Shown here: piece after piece, positions 57,094 to 64,000 of the stretch
Position numbering within the stretch: the first letter of the stretch is position 1
Layout: each line of letters starts with the position of its first letter
Assembly (NCBI RefSeq): GCF_000364605.1
Contig: NZ_KB822578.1
Span: 372,001-436,000 of the forward strand
Source: Nocardioides sp. Iso805N
Lineage (GTDB): Bacteria; Actinomycetota; Actinomycetes; Propionibacteriales; Nocardioidaceae
Reading direction: 5' to 3'
Length of the DNA: 64,000 nt
Made by a program: the position numbers and the translations under genes
The notes under the pieces: generated by a model
Databases searched by the model: none
The model's input: the letters and a program-made list of their open reading frames with translations, nothing else
Told to the model about the DNA's origin: nothing

Positions 57094-58485
57094 CTACGGC
57101 GTGCCCGCCGGCTTGAACGCCACCGTGGTCAGGAAGTTGTAGAGCAGCTGGCGCCACGTGTACCACTCGTGGCCACCGAGGACCATGTCCGTGGTGAACG
57201 GGACCCCGTGACCGGTCAGGCTGGTCTCGAAGGCCGTGATGCTCGGGACCGTGATGGAGTCGAAGAGCCCGCCGCCGACCTGCAGGCCGAGGAGCTGGTG
57301 CAGGGCGGGGTTGCTCCACAGCGGATCGCTGTCGGCGGGGACGTTGCGGTTGCCGATGCTCCAGCTGGCGTAGTAGCCGAACAGCCCGGTGTCGTGGAAC
57401 AGCAGGTAGTTGGCTCGAGCGGCTCCGGCCGAGAGTCCGGCGAAGGCGCGCTGGGCGGGGTCGTCGCTCACGTTGAAGTGCGCTTGGACATAGGGCAGCA
57501 CGTAGTTGCGCAGGTCGGTGTCGTAGCAGCTCACGTCCTGCCCGGTGCAGGTGCCCAGGTTGTTGAAGTTCGTCATCACCACCACCATCGGAGCGATCTT
57601 CCGCGAGCCGATGAGGTTGTCCAGGATCGCTCCCGCGGCTCCCTGGGTCGACCAGTCGACCTCGTTGCCGCCTCCGCCATGGCTGAGGACCAGGACGGGG
57701 TACGGCGCGTGTCGCCGCTGGCTGTAGCCCGGCGGCAGGTAGACCGCGAGCGGGTGCGTGCCGACCGGGGAGGTCGACTGGGCGTCGGGGTAGGAGACGT
57801 CCAGCAGTCGGCCGTGGGTGCGCGTGCGCGGCGACTGCCAGGACAGGTCGAGGGTGCCGAACCGTGGGTCGGAGGGCACGTAGACCTGGCTGGTGGGCTC
57901 CACGGATCCGGAGGTGTTCCAGGGTGGGTTCGCCGGGTCGGACAGCTCGGTGCAGCCGCTCAGGGCCGGCGCTGCGCTGGTGCAGTCGACGTAGAACCCG
58001 TAGGTGAAGGTGCCCGAGGGCAGCGGCGTCGTGTAGGACCACACGCCCGTCGCCTTGTCCTGTGTCATGTCGACCACGGGCCAGTTGGGTGCGGCGCCCT
58101 GGTTGGGGTTGGCGATGGGGAAGTCGCCGGGCCGCCACTGCGTCGGCAACCGGCCCTCTGAGCTGGTGGTCGTCGTGGCGGCGGGGCTGGAGAGGAACCA
58201 TTCCCCGCGCAGGCGCACCGACGTCGCAGTGGGGTCGTCGTAGCGGAAGGTGACCTCGTAGCCTGTCGGGGCCTTCCCGGTGTGGATCACTTCGGGAGAG
58301 ATGATCCGGTGGCCGTGGTGCTTCGCGGCCGGCGCCTTCTTGGCGTGCGTGCTCGCGCCTGCGGGCCGGCCGTGGCCGGCCGATGCCCAGGAGGGGGAGG
58401 TGAGACCGGCTGCGGTCAGCACGAGGACGGCGGCGGCGATGGTGGCGCCGAACAGGCGGCGATTCTTGGTGGAGGGGTGGGACAT
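57094..58485 (-). CDS. Secreted esterase, feruloyl-esterase-like (putative esterase family)
   Basis: Exported hydrolase of 463 residues. Signal peptide (GATIAAAVLVLTAAGLTS), then a beta-sandwich domain at about 70-200 like the N-terminal module of bacterial feruloyl esterases (VTFRYDDPTATSVRLRGEW). The catalytic alpha/beta domain has LVLSHGGGGNEVDW, the nucleophile elbow AGLSAGAARAN and a C-terminal GGHEWYTWRQLLYNFL with the catalytic His. ATG 58485 follows AGGAGG. It is divergent from the sugar ABC operon, so it probably releases oligosaccharides or acids from plant polysaccharide for uptake. Exact substrate unknown. Confidence 0.82.
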   Translation of the reverse strand: MSHPSTKNRRLFGATIAAAVLVLTAAGLTSPSWASAGHGRPAGASTHAKKAPAAKHHGHRIISPEVIHTGKAPTGYEVTFRYDDPTATSVRLRGEWFLSSPAATTTTSSEGRLPTQWRPGDFPIANPNQGAAPNWPVVDMTQDKATGVWSYTTPLPSGTFTYGFYVDCTSAAPALSGCTELSDPANPPWNTSGSVEPTSQVYVPSDPRFGTLDLSWQSPRTRTHGRLLDVSYPDAQSTSPVGTHPLAVYLPPGYSQRRHAPYPVLVLSHGGGGNEVDWSTQGAAGAILDNLIGSRKIAPMVVVMTNFNNLGTCTGQDVSCYDTDLRNYVLPYVQAHFNVSDDPAQRAFAGLSAGAARANYLLFHDTGLFGYYASWSIGNRNVPADSDPLWSNPALHQLLGLQVGGGLFDSITVPSITAFETSLTGHGVPFTTDMVLGGHEWYTWRQLLYNFLTTVAFKPAGTP

Positions 58486-58651
58486 GAGGCCTCCTTTCGG
58501 AGGGTTCCGAGATGTGGTCGATGTCACACGGCACCGACCGATCGACGCTACGTCCGGCGCATTTGAGCGTCAAGGACGTCCGTGACCACGGTCACGATCC
58601 ACGGCGGACCGACCGCGGCGCAGCGACCTGGAAATGGTTTCGGCACAGGCA

Positions 58652-58665
58652 TTGCAACGATGCAA
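58652..58665. promoter_or_regulatory. LacI-type operator
   Basis: TTGCAACGATGCAA, a near-perfect palindrome with the central CG typical of LacI-family sites, in the 267-bp gap between the divergent esterase and sugar ABC genes. A -10-like TAGTCT follows at about 58675. It is the probable target of the LacI protein at 62.2 kb. Confidence 0.65.
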
Positions 58666-58752
58666 AACGGTGCGTAGTCTCTGCATCCAACGCGGCCGAC
58701 AAACCGGCTCCGCTCCGCTCGGGTCTCCTCAACGACGATGGGAATTGCAGCA

Positions 58753-60171
58753 ATGAACGTTCCGAACACCCGCGCGGTCGGCCGCGTCGGCGCGCGCCGT
58801 ACCTCGGCCCTGGCGGCCATCGCGGCGGCCTCGGTCCTCGCGCTCTCAGCCTGTTCGGGTTCCAACGACGACACGGCGAGCTCTGCCGGCTCCGACGCCG
58901 CGAAGAGCTCGCCGACCTCGACCGCCAGCTCCACCACAGCGTCCTGCTCAGCGGGTGCCACCAAGCTCACGTTCTGGGGCTGGCCGACCGGCTACGACCT
59001 GGCGGTCGACAAGTTCAACCAGACCCACCCCGACATCTGTGTCGACCTGGAGAACGCCGGCGCCGCGGGCGACGAGTACACCAAGCTGAGCGACACCATC
59101 AAGGCGGGCAGCGGCGCGCCGGACATCGCCACCATCGAATACTTCGAGCTGCCCTCCTTCGAGGTCAGCAACAGCCTGGTCGACCTCTCCGACTACGGCA
59201 TCGACTCGGCCAAGTCCAACGAGGCCTCGATCGCCTGGCAGCAGGTCTCGCAGGGCTCGCACGTCTACGCCATGCCGGTCGACCTCGGGCCGATGGCGCT
59301 GTTCTACAACCAGAAGCAGCTGACCGCCGCCGGCATCACCCAGCCGCCAGCGACCTGGACCGACTTCGCCGCCGCGGCGGACAAGCTGCACGCGAAGGAC
59401 CCGAAGGCGGCGATCACCAACTTCGACCCCGAGAGCCCGCAGGACGTGCTCGCCCTGATGCAGCAGTACGGCGCCTTCCCGTTCACCTACAGCGGCGGCT
59501 CGAAGCTCGGTATCTCCTTCACCGGCGAGAAGCAGCTGGCCTTCGCCAAGTACTGGCAGGACCTGATCGACAAGAAGGAGGCCACCACCGCGGCCGACTT
59601 CTCGCCCCAGCAGTGGTCGAACTTCGACAGCGGCGCCACCGCCTCGCGGCTGAGCCCGGCCTGGGGCCCGGTCGGCATGCAGCTGAGCATCAAGAAGACC
59701 ATCGGCGACTGGCGCACCGCGTCGCTGCCGCAGGTGACAGCGGGCAGCAACGCCTCGGGCAGCTGGGGCGGCTCGACCCTCGCCGTGGTGAAGGGCACGC
59801 CGCACGCCAAGGAGGCGGCCGAGTTCGTGAAGTGGTTCGGTGGCAGCGACGACGCGTGGCAGATCCTCAGCGGTGACGTCGCCGGCGCGTTCCCGGCGTA
59901 CGTGCCCCTGCTCAACGACAAGACGTTCCAGAGCAAGACGCTCCCGATCACCGGCGACTCCACGCCCAACGCCGTCTTCGCGACTGCCGCGCAGCATGTC
60001 CAGGCCGCCGAGTGGCCGCCGATCATGACGGCTGCTCTGACGCAGTGGACCTCGACCTTCGCCGGGGTCACCAAGGGCACCGAGACGCTCCAGGAGGCGT
60101 TCACCGAGTTCCAGTCCCAGCTCACCAAGTACGCCACCTCGCAAGGATTCACTGTCAGCGGTTCGAACTGA
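58753..60171 (+). CDS. Sugar ABC transporter substrate-binding lipoprotein
   Basis: Solute-binding lipoprotein of 472 residues of the MalE/family 1 type. Signal peptide with lipobox LALSAC, a Ser/Thr/Ala linker, then KLTFWGWPTGYDLAVDKFNQ at the start of the binding domain and GAPDIATIEYFELPSF. ATG 58753 is chosen as the start nearest the signal sequence; an in-frame ATG at 58738 adds five residues and cannot be excluded. First gene of the importer operon, under the LacI-type operator. Two permeases follow; no ATPase is present, so a shared MsmK/MsiK-type ATPase encoded elsewhere is expected. Confidence 0.9.
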   Translation: MNVPNTRAVGRVGARRTSALAAIAAASVLALSACSGSNDDTASSAGSDAAKSSPTSTASSTTASCSAGATKLTFWGWPTGYDLAVDKFNQTHPDICVDLENAGAAGDEYTKLSDTIKAGSGAPDIATIEYFELPSFEVSNSLVDLSDYGIDSAKSNEASIAWQQVSQGSHVYAMPVDLGPMALFYNQKQLTAAGITQPPATWTDFAAAADKLHAKDPKAAITNFDPESPQDVLALMQQYGAFPFTYSGGSKLGISFTGEKQLAFAKYWQDLIDKKEATTAADFSPQQWSNFDSGATASRLSPAWGPVGMQLSIKKTIGDWRTASLPQVTAGSNASGSWGGSTLAVVKGTPHAKEAAEFVKWFGGSDDAWQILSGDVAGAFPAYVPLLNDKTFQSKTLPITGDSTPNAVFATAAQHVQAAEWPPIMTAALTQWTSTFAGVTKGTETLQEAFTEFQSQLTKYATSQGFTVSGSN

Positions 60172-60181
60172 CAGATCGTCG

Positions 60182-60212
60182 ACGGGTGCCCCGCCCTGGG
60201 TGGGGCACCCGT
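60182..60212 (+). terminator. Intercistronic hairpin (partial terminator or mRNA stabiliser)
   Basis: ACGGGTGCCCC and its exact complement around a 9-nt loop, 10 bp past the binding-protein stop and before the permease gene. Such stems usually raise binding-protein yield relative to the permeases. Confidence 0.65.
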
Positions 60213-60259
60213 TCGTACGGCTTCACACAGAAGACGGCTTCACCAGGAGGGGCCACTCC

Positions 60260-61225
60260 ATGTCGCAGCAGTTGATCCACCCGCCAGCGCTCGGCTCCAC
60301 CGGCAATGTCCGCATCGGAGCGCCCAAGCCGCCCGTACGGCGCCGTACGGCCTCGTCCCGGCGCGAGCGCACCGGAGCCTTGTTCATCGCCCCGCACATG
60401 CTGATGCTCGGGCTCTTCATGCTCGTGCCGACCGTCTACGCGGTCTACACCAGCCTGTTCGCGACCAAGCTCATCGGCGGCCGGCAGTGGGTCGGCCTGG
60501 AGAACTACCGCACGGTGCTCCACGCGGGCGAGTTCTGGTCGGGCGTGGTCCGGGTGCTGGTCTTCGGTGCGATCCAGGTGCCGCTGACGCTGGCGATCGC
60601 CTTCGGCTTCGCGGCGCTCTTCGATGCCGGTGTCATCCGCGGCAGCAGGTTCTTCCGGACGGTCTACTTCATGCCCTTCGCCGTACCCGGCGTGGTCGCG
60701 TCGGTGATGTGGTCCTTCCTGCTGCTGCCCGGCTTCGGGTCCTACGCCAAGGCGCTGTCGTGGCTGGGGCTCGGCAACGTCGACTTCTTCTCCAGCCGGC
60801 TGATCCTGCCCACGATCATGCTGATCGTGATCTGGGAGTGGACCGGCTACAACATGACGATCCTCTACACCTCGCTGAAGTCGATCCCGAAGGAGGTCAC
60901 CGAGGCGGCGATCATGGAGGGCGCGTCGCTGTGGCGGATCATCGTCCACATCAAGCTGCCGATGGTGATGCCGTCGATCGTGATGCTGGCCTTCCTCAAT
61001 GCCGTCGGTGCGTTGCAGCTCTTCACCGAGCCGTCCATCCTGGCGTCCTTCCAGCCGCAGGCGATCTCCTTCGGGTTCACCCCGACGCTGTTCGTCTACC
61101 ACACCGCCGTGGGCAGCGGGGAGTACGAGCTCGGCGCCGCCGCAGCGGTGATCCTCGCGCTGATCATCGGCGCCATCTCTGTCGCCGGCTTCGCCGTGCG
61201 CCGTAGGAACGGAGAATTCCGATGA
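60260..61225 (+). CDS. Sugar ABC transporter permease (MalF-type)
   Basis: Membrane permease of 321 residues with about six transmembrane segments. After a basic N-terminal tail, APHMLMLGLFMLVPTVYAVY starts the membrane domain. The EAA loop that docks the ATPase reads EAAIMEGASLWRIIVHIKLP. ATG 60260 follows AGGAGGGG; the frame is open 60 bp further up, but without a ribosome-binding site. It overlaps the second permease gene by ATGA. Confidence 0.9.
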   Translation: MSQQLIHPPALGSTGNVRIGAPKPPVRRRTASSRRERTGALFIAPHMLMLGLFMLVPTVYAVYTSLFATKLIGGRQWVGLENYRTVLHAGEFWSGVVRVLVFGAIQVPLTLAIAFGFAALFDAGVIRGSRFFRTVYFMPFAVPGVVASVMWSFLLLPGFGSYAKALSWLGLGNVDFFSSRLILPTIMLIVIWEWTGYNMTILYTSLKSIPKEVTEAAIMEGASLWRIIVHIKLPMVMPSIVMLAFLNAVGALQLFTEPSILASFQPQAISFGFTPTLFVYHTAVGSGEYELGAAAAVILALIIGAISVAGFAVRRRNGEFR

Positions 61226-62145
61226 CGAGGACGTCCGCGCGCGGCGCGAAGGCAAAGGCCGGCTCCGACCAGGTCTCGCCGCACCTCTACGGCCTGCGCC
61301 GCAGCACGACGGTGGTGCTCAACCTGATCGCCGTCGGTTTCGCCGCCTTCGTCCTCGGCCCGCTGGTGTGGCTGTTCTTCAGCGCCACCAAGAGCCAGGC
61401 CGAGATCTACGACAGCTTCGGCTTCTGGTTCGCCGGCCCGTTCCGGCTGTGGCACAACCTCTCCGCCCTCGGCCAGAACGTCAGCGGCACCGGCATCTTC
61501 GTGCACTGGCTCGGCAACACCCTGCTCTACGCCATCGGCGGCGCGGTGGGGGCGACGATCCTGTCCGCACTTGCCGGGTACGGCTTCTCCCGCTACTCCT
61601 TCCGCGGCGCGAACACGATGTTCCTGCTGGTGATGGCAACTCTGCTGGTGCCGCTGACAGCGATCGCGCTGCCGCTCTTCCTCTTCTACTCCAAGGTCGG
61701 CCTGGTCAACTCCGTGTGGGGCATGATCCTGCCGAGCATGGTCTCGCCGATCGGCATCTACCTGATGCGCACCTTCATCGACGCCTCCGTGCCCAAGGAG
61801 CTGATCGAGGCCGCCCGGCTCGACGGTGCCTCGGAGCTGTGGATCTTCTGGCGGATCGCGCTGCCGCTGGCCTTCCCGGGCCTGATGACGGTGCTGCTGA
61901 TCTCGATCGTGGCGATCTGGAACAACTACTTCCTGCCGCTGATCATCTTCAGCAAGGCCAGCCTCTATCCGCTCACCGTCGGTCTCTCCGCGCTCTCCCA
62001 GGCCGCCGAGACCGGCACCAAGGCCGAGCTGGTCCCGGTGCTGATCACCGGTGGCCTGGTCACCGTGGTGCCGCTGATCCTGCTCTTCCTCGTGCTCGAG
62101 CGATACTTCCGCGGCGGCATGCTGCAGGGCAGCGTGACCGGCTGA
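61222..62145 (+). CDS. Sugar ABC transporter permease (MalG-type)
   Basis: Second permease, 307 residues with about six membrane segments. The EAA loop is EAARLDGASELWIFWRIALP. The ATG is in an ATGA overlap with the first permease. A terminator hairpin follows 27 bp later, before the LacI gene. Confidence 0.9.
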   Translation: MTRTSARGAKAKAGSDQVSPHLYGLRRSTTVVLNLIAVGFAAFVLGPLVWLFFSATKSQAEIYDSFGFWFAGPFRLWHNLSALGQNVSGTGIFVHWLGNTLLYAIGGAVGATILSALAGYGFSRYSFRGANTMFLLVMATLLVPLTAIALPLFLFYSKVGLVNSVWGMILPSMVSPIGIYLMRTFIDASVPKELIEAARLDGASELWIFWRIALPLAFPGLMTVLLISIVAIWNNYFLPLIIFSKASLYPLTVGLSALSQAAETGTKAELVPVLITGGLVTVVPLILLFLVLERYFRGGMLQGSVTG

Positions 62146-62172
62146 CGTGACGGCTGCTTCCGACGACACGAC

Positions 62173-62203
62173 TCCACCCCGATATCCACGGTGTCGGGGT
62201 GGA
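62173..62203. terminator. Terminator hairpin after permease gene
   Basis: TCCACCCCGA and TCGGGGTGGA with an 11-nt loop in the 86-bp gap before the LacI gene. Flanking ACGAC/GTCGT bases could extend the stem. Confidence 0.7.
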
Positions 62204-62231
62204 TTCGTCGTACACACGGCAGGATGAGGGC

Positions 62232-63287
62232 ATGGTGGGCAATGCGCAGAACGGCCAGATGAAGGGGCCGGCCAGGCTTCGCGATGTCGCCGAGCGGGCC
62301 GGCGTGTCCATCCGCACGGTCTCCAACGTGGTCAACGGCTACGCCCCGGTCTCGGAGAAGAAGCGTCAGCTCGTGGAGGCGGCGGTGGCCGAGCTCGGCT
62401 ACCGCCCCAACATCCTCGCGCGCAACCTCAAGAACGGCCGCAGCGGGCTGATCGCCCTGGTGGTGCCGGAGCTGGACGTCCCCTACTTCTCCGAGCTGGC
62501 GCGGGCGGTCGTCACCAAGGCCCGCGAGTTCGGCTACACCGTCGTGGTCGACCAGACCGATGCCGAGCCCGACCGTGAGCGCGAGCTGATCCAGGGGGAG
62601 GGTGACGCAGCGCTGTTCGACGCCGTCATCCTGAGTCCGCTCGCGCTCTCGCACAAGGACCTGCCGCAGCGTGACCCGAAGCATCCGCTGGTGCTGCTCG
62701 GTGAGCGGATCGCTGAGAGCGAGTTCGACCACGTCACGATCGACAACGTCGCGGCCGCGCGTGATGCGACCTCCCACCTCTTCGACCTCGGGCGGCGTCG
62801 GATCGCCGCGATCGGCGACCAGCCGTACGAGACCGGTGAGACGGCTCAGCTGCGTACCCGCGGCTACGAGCTCGCGCACGCGGAGCGGGGCGTGCCGGTG
62901 GACAGGTCGCTGCTGGTTCCGCGGCGGACCTTCCACTTCGCTGACGGCGCCGATGCGATGGAGCAGCTGCTGCGTCATCCTGACGGCCGGCCCGACGCTG
63001 TCTTCTGCTACAACGACCTGGTCGCCATCGGAGCCGTCCGGACGCTGCTCTCGCGCGGCCTGCGGGTCCCTGAGGACGTCGCCGTGATCGGCTTCGACGA
63101 CATCGAGGCGGCCCGGTACCAGACCCCGTCCCTCACCACGATCGCGCCGGACCGGCGCCAGATCGCGCGGCTGGCCGTGGAGCGGGTCATCGCCCGGCTC
63201 GGCGGCGCCGCGGACGAGGAGCCGGCGGAGTTCTACGCCGACTACGAGCTGGTCGTCCGAGAGAGCACCGCCGGCATCGTCCGGTAG
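62232..63287 (+). CDS. LacI-family transcriptional regulator
   Basis: LacI-type repressor of 351 residues. The helix-turn-helix and hinge run through RLRDVAERAGVSIRTVSNVV and PVSEKKRQLVEAAVAELGYR. The sugar-binding core follows (ALVVPELDVPYFSELARAVV; near the end AVIGFDDIEAARYQTPSLTT). Start choice is open: ATG 62232 has AGGA 7 nt upstream; GTG 62199 and GTG 62235 are alternatives. It should bind the LacI-type operator at 58652-58665 and respond to the imported sugar. Confidence 0.88.
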   Translation: MVGNAQNGQMKGPARLRDVAERAGVSIRTVSNVVNGYAPVSEKKRQLVEAAVAELGYRPNILARNLKNGRSGLIALVVPELDVPYFSELARAVVTKAREFGYTVVVDQTDAEPDRERELIQGEGDAALFDAVILSPLALSHKDLPQRDPKHPLVLLGERIAESEFDHVTIDNVAAARDATSHLFDLGRRRIAAIGDQPYETGETAQLRTRGYELAHAERGVPVDRSLLVPRRTFHFADGADAMEQLLRHPDGRPDAVFCYNDLVAIGAVRTLLSRGLRVPEDVAVIGFDDIEAARYQTPSLTTIAPDRRQIARLAVERVIARLGGAADEEPAEFYADYELVVRESTAGIVR

Positions 63288-63314
63288 CCGTGCTACGGCG
63301 GGGCGGGCGCGGGA

Positions 63315-63330
63315 CCGAACGATCGTTCGG
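63315..63330. repeat. 16-bp perfect palindrome
   Basis: CCGAACGATCGTTCGG, 27 bp past the LacI stop in the convergent gap before the glycosidase gene. It resembles an operator more than a terminator. Confidence 0.5.
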
Positions 63331-63345
63331 GAGATGCCGACCATT

Positions 63346-63424
63346 GTGGGCGGCCGAACAAACGTCCAGCGCGCGCCACCCACCCGTGGTGGGCGAACGA
63401 ACGTTCAGCGCGCAGCACCCACCC
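63346..63424. repeat. Imperfect tandem repeat, two units of about 39 bp
   Basis: Units 63346-63385 and 63386-63424 share GTGGG...GAAC(A/G)AACGT(C/T)CAGCGCGC...CACCCACCC. Each unit has GTGGG and CCCAC ends that could pair, so the array may act as a convergent terminator. Confidence 0.5.
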
Positions 63425-63470
63425 CGGGTGTCAAGGTGCGCAGCGAGCTCACCGTGCTCAGCGACCGTGC

Positions 63471-64000
63471 TCAGCCGCGGACGACGTCGATCGCGCCGCG
63501 TCCGACCAGTCGCCCCTCTGCGTGCAGCAGGACATGTAGTCGCGCCGACGGCGTACCGGCGGGGAGCTCGGCGCGCAGGCGGACGCTCTTGCTCAGCACG
63601 AACGGCTCGACCTGTACGGCGTCGACATCGCGCACCTCGGTCGTCGGCTCGAGACCGAAGACCGGACCCCAGGCGGCCGTGAGGCTGACATCGAGAGCGT
63701 CGCTGCCGTGGTGGGAGACGGCGACCTCGAAGTCGACCTGGCCATCGGAGGTCACGATGTCGCGTCCGGGCGCGATGGGGGAGACGCCGAAGACCGGGAC
63801 CGTCTCGCTGTTCGCGTGCTGCGGCGGGCGGCCGCCGTGGTCCTTCATCGTACGGTTGCAGTCGACGATGCCCGCCGACTCGTGCTCGATGTCGTTGAGC
63901 TCGGTCCACACCCAGCCGGCGATGGTGTCGTAGCGGCGCAGCTCCTGGGTCTGCCAGTGCAGGTTCCACCCGCGGTCGATCGAGGTCCAGCCGCCGCCGA
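63471..64000 (-). CDS. C-terminal part of a GH2-type glycoside hydrolase (window-truncated)
   Basis: The minus-strand frame is open from the window edge to a TGA at 63473-63471, giving about 176 residues of a larger protein. It contains GWVWTELNDIEHESAGIVD, like the end of the TIM barrel in GH2 enzymes (beta-galactosidase/glucuronidase/mannosidase family), and then a beta-sandwich tail. The start lies beyond base 64000. It converges on the LacI gene and fits the saccharide module with the esterase and importer. The exact glycosidic activity cannot be told from this part. Confidence 0.7.
   Translation of the reverse strand, partial: GGGWTSIDRGWNLHWQTQELRRYDTIAGWVWTELNDIEHESAGIVDCNRTMKDHGGRPPQHANSETVPVFGVSPIAPGRDIVTSDGQVDFEVAVSHHGSDALDVSLTAAWGPVFGLEPTTEVRDVDAVQVEPFVLSKSVRLRAELPAGTPSARLHVLLHAEGRLVGRGAIDVVRG

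Noticed and set aside
1-64000. CRISPR arrays, tRNA or rRNA genes
   Set aside because: No regularly spaced repeats and no cloverleaf or rRNA sequence noticed on either strand when reading the window.

Overview
The window is high-GC DNA from an actinomycete. Frequent GTG starts, several leaderless genes (a -10 hexamer about 7 nt before the start codon), and F420/FMN-type luciferase-like oxidoreductases and mycofactocin-type dehydrogenases all fit Actinomycetota. A Nocardioidaceae-like host is my inference. I saw no tRNA, rRNA, CRISPR array or recognisable transposase.

Region 1 (about 0-45.6 kb) is a large acyl-CoA catabolic island. It holds a six-gene operon (alpha/beta hydrolase, 2-oxoacid:ferredoxin oxidoreductase alpha and beta, flavin reductase, acyl-CoA dehydrogenase, LLM oxidoreductase; 2.9-9.7 kb) and a branched-chain-type ABC importer made of a fused LivH-LivM-LivG protein, LivF and two separate lipoprotein binding proteins. 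Beyond these are an ALDH/mycofactocin-SDR operon under its own TetR, an MhpB-like extradiol dioxygenase, and many beta-oxidation enzymes: FadE34-like double acyl-CoA dehydrogenase, alpha-methylacyl-CoA racemase, CaiB-type CoA transferase, split MaoC hydratase, HSD10-like dehydrogenase, CitE-like lyase, two enoyl-CoA hydratases and two AMP-forming ligases. An ACAD10/LvaA-type kinase homologue and a 7Fe-type ferredoxin are also present. The set suggests uptake, CoA activation and beta-oxidation of a branched or cyclic carboxylic acid (isoprenoid, steroid-side-chain or aryl-alkyl type). The actual substrate cannot be read from the sequence.

An inverted repeat, TGAC(A/G/C)-N4/5-TG(T/C)CA, often followed by GAT, recurs in front of nearly every transcription unit of Region 1. 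It also lies at the start of a 442-aa regulator with two complete TetR DNA-binding domains. I interpret this as a previously unlabelled local regulon controlled by that covalent 'pseudo-dimer'.

Region 2 (45.7-54.3 kb) holds transport and regulation genes: two DHA2-type MFS exporters, two TetR genes (one with a perfect 11-bp-arm operator), an ECF-type sigma factor with a C-terminal zinc-binding-like tail, a secreted beta-propeller protein, an FBP/FusB-like zinc protein, and a decayed lactate-utilisation locus (lutB lacking its LUD half, lutC intact).

Region 3 (54.3-57.0 kb) is a 2.7-kb islet of lower GC bounded by a perfect 35-bp direct repeat. The left copy is the 3' end of the MFS gene and the right copy is a remnant. 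It carries a four-cysteine secreted protein and a CcdA-type membrane thiol-redox protein, with about 1 kb showing no convincing gene and no visible integrase.

Region 4 (57.0-64.0 kb) is a saccharide module: secreted feruloyl-esterase-like hydrolase, MalEFG-type ABC importer (no ATPase in the window), LacI regulator with a matching operator, and the C-terminal end of a GH2-type glycosidase running off the window.
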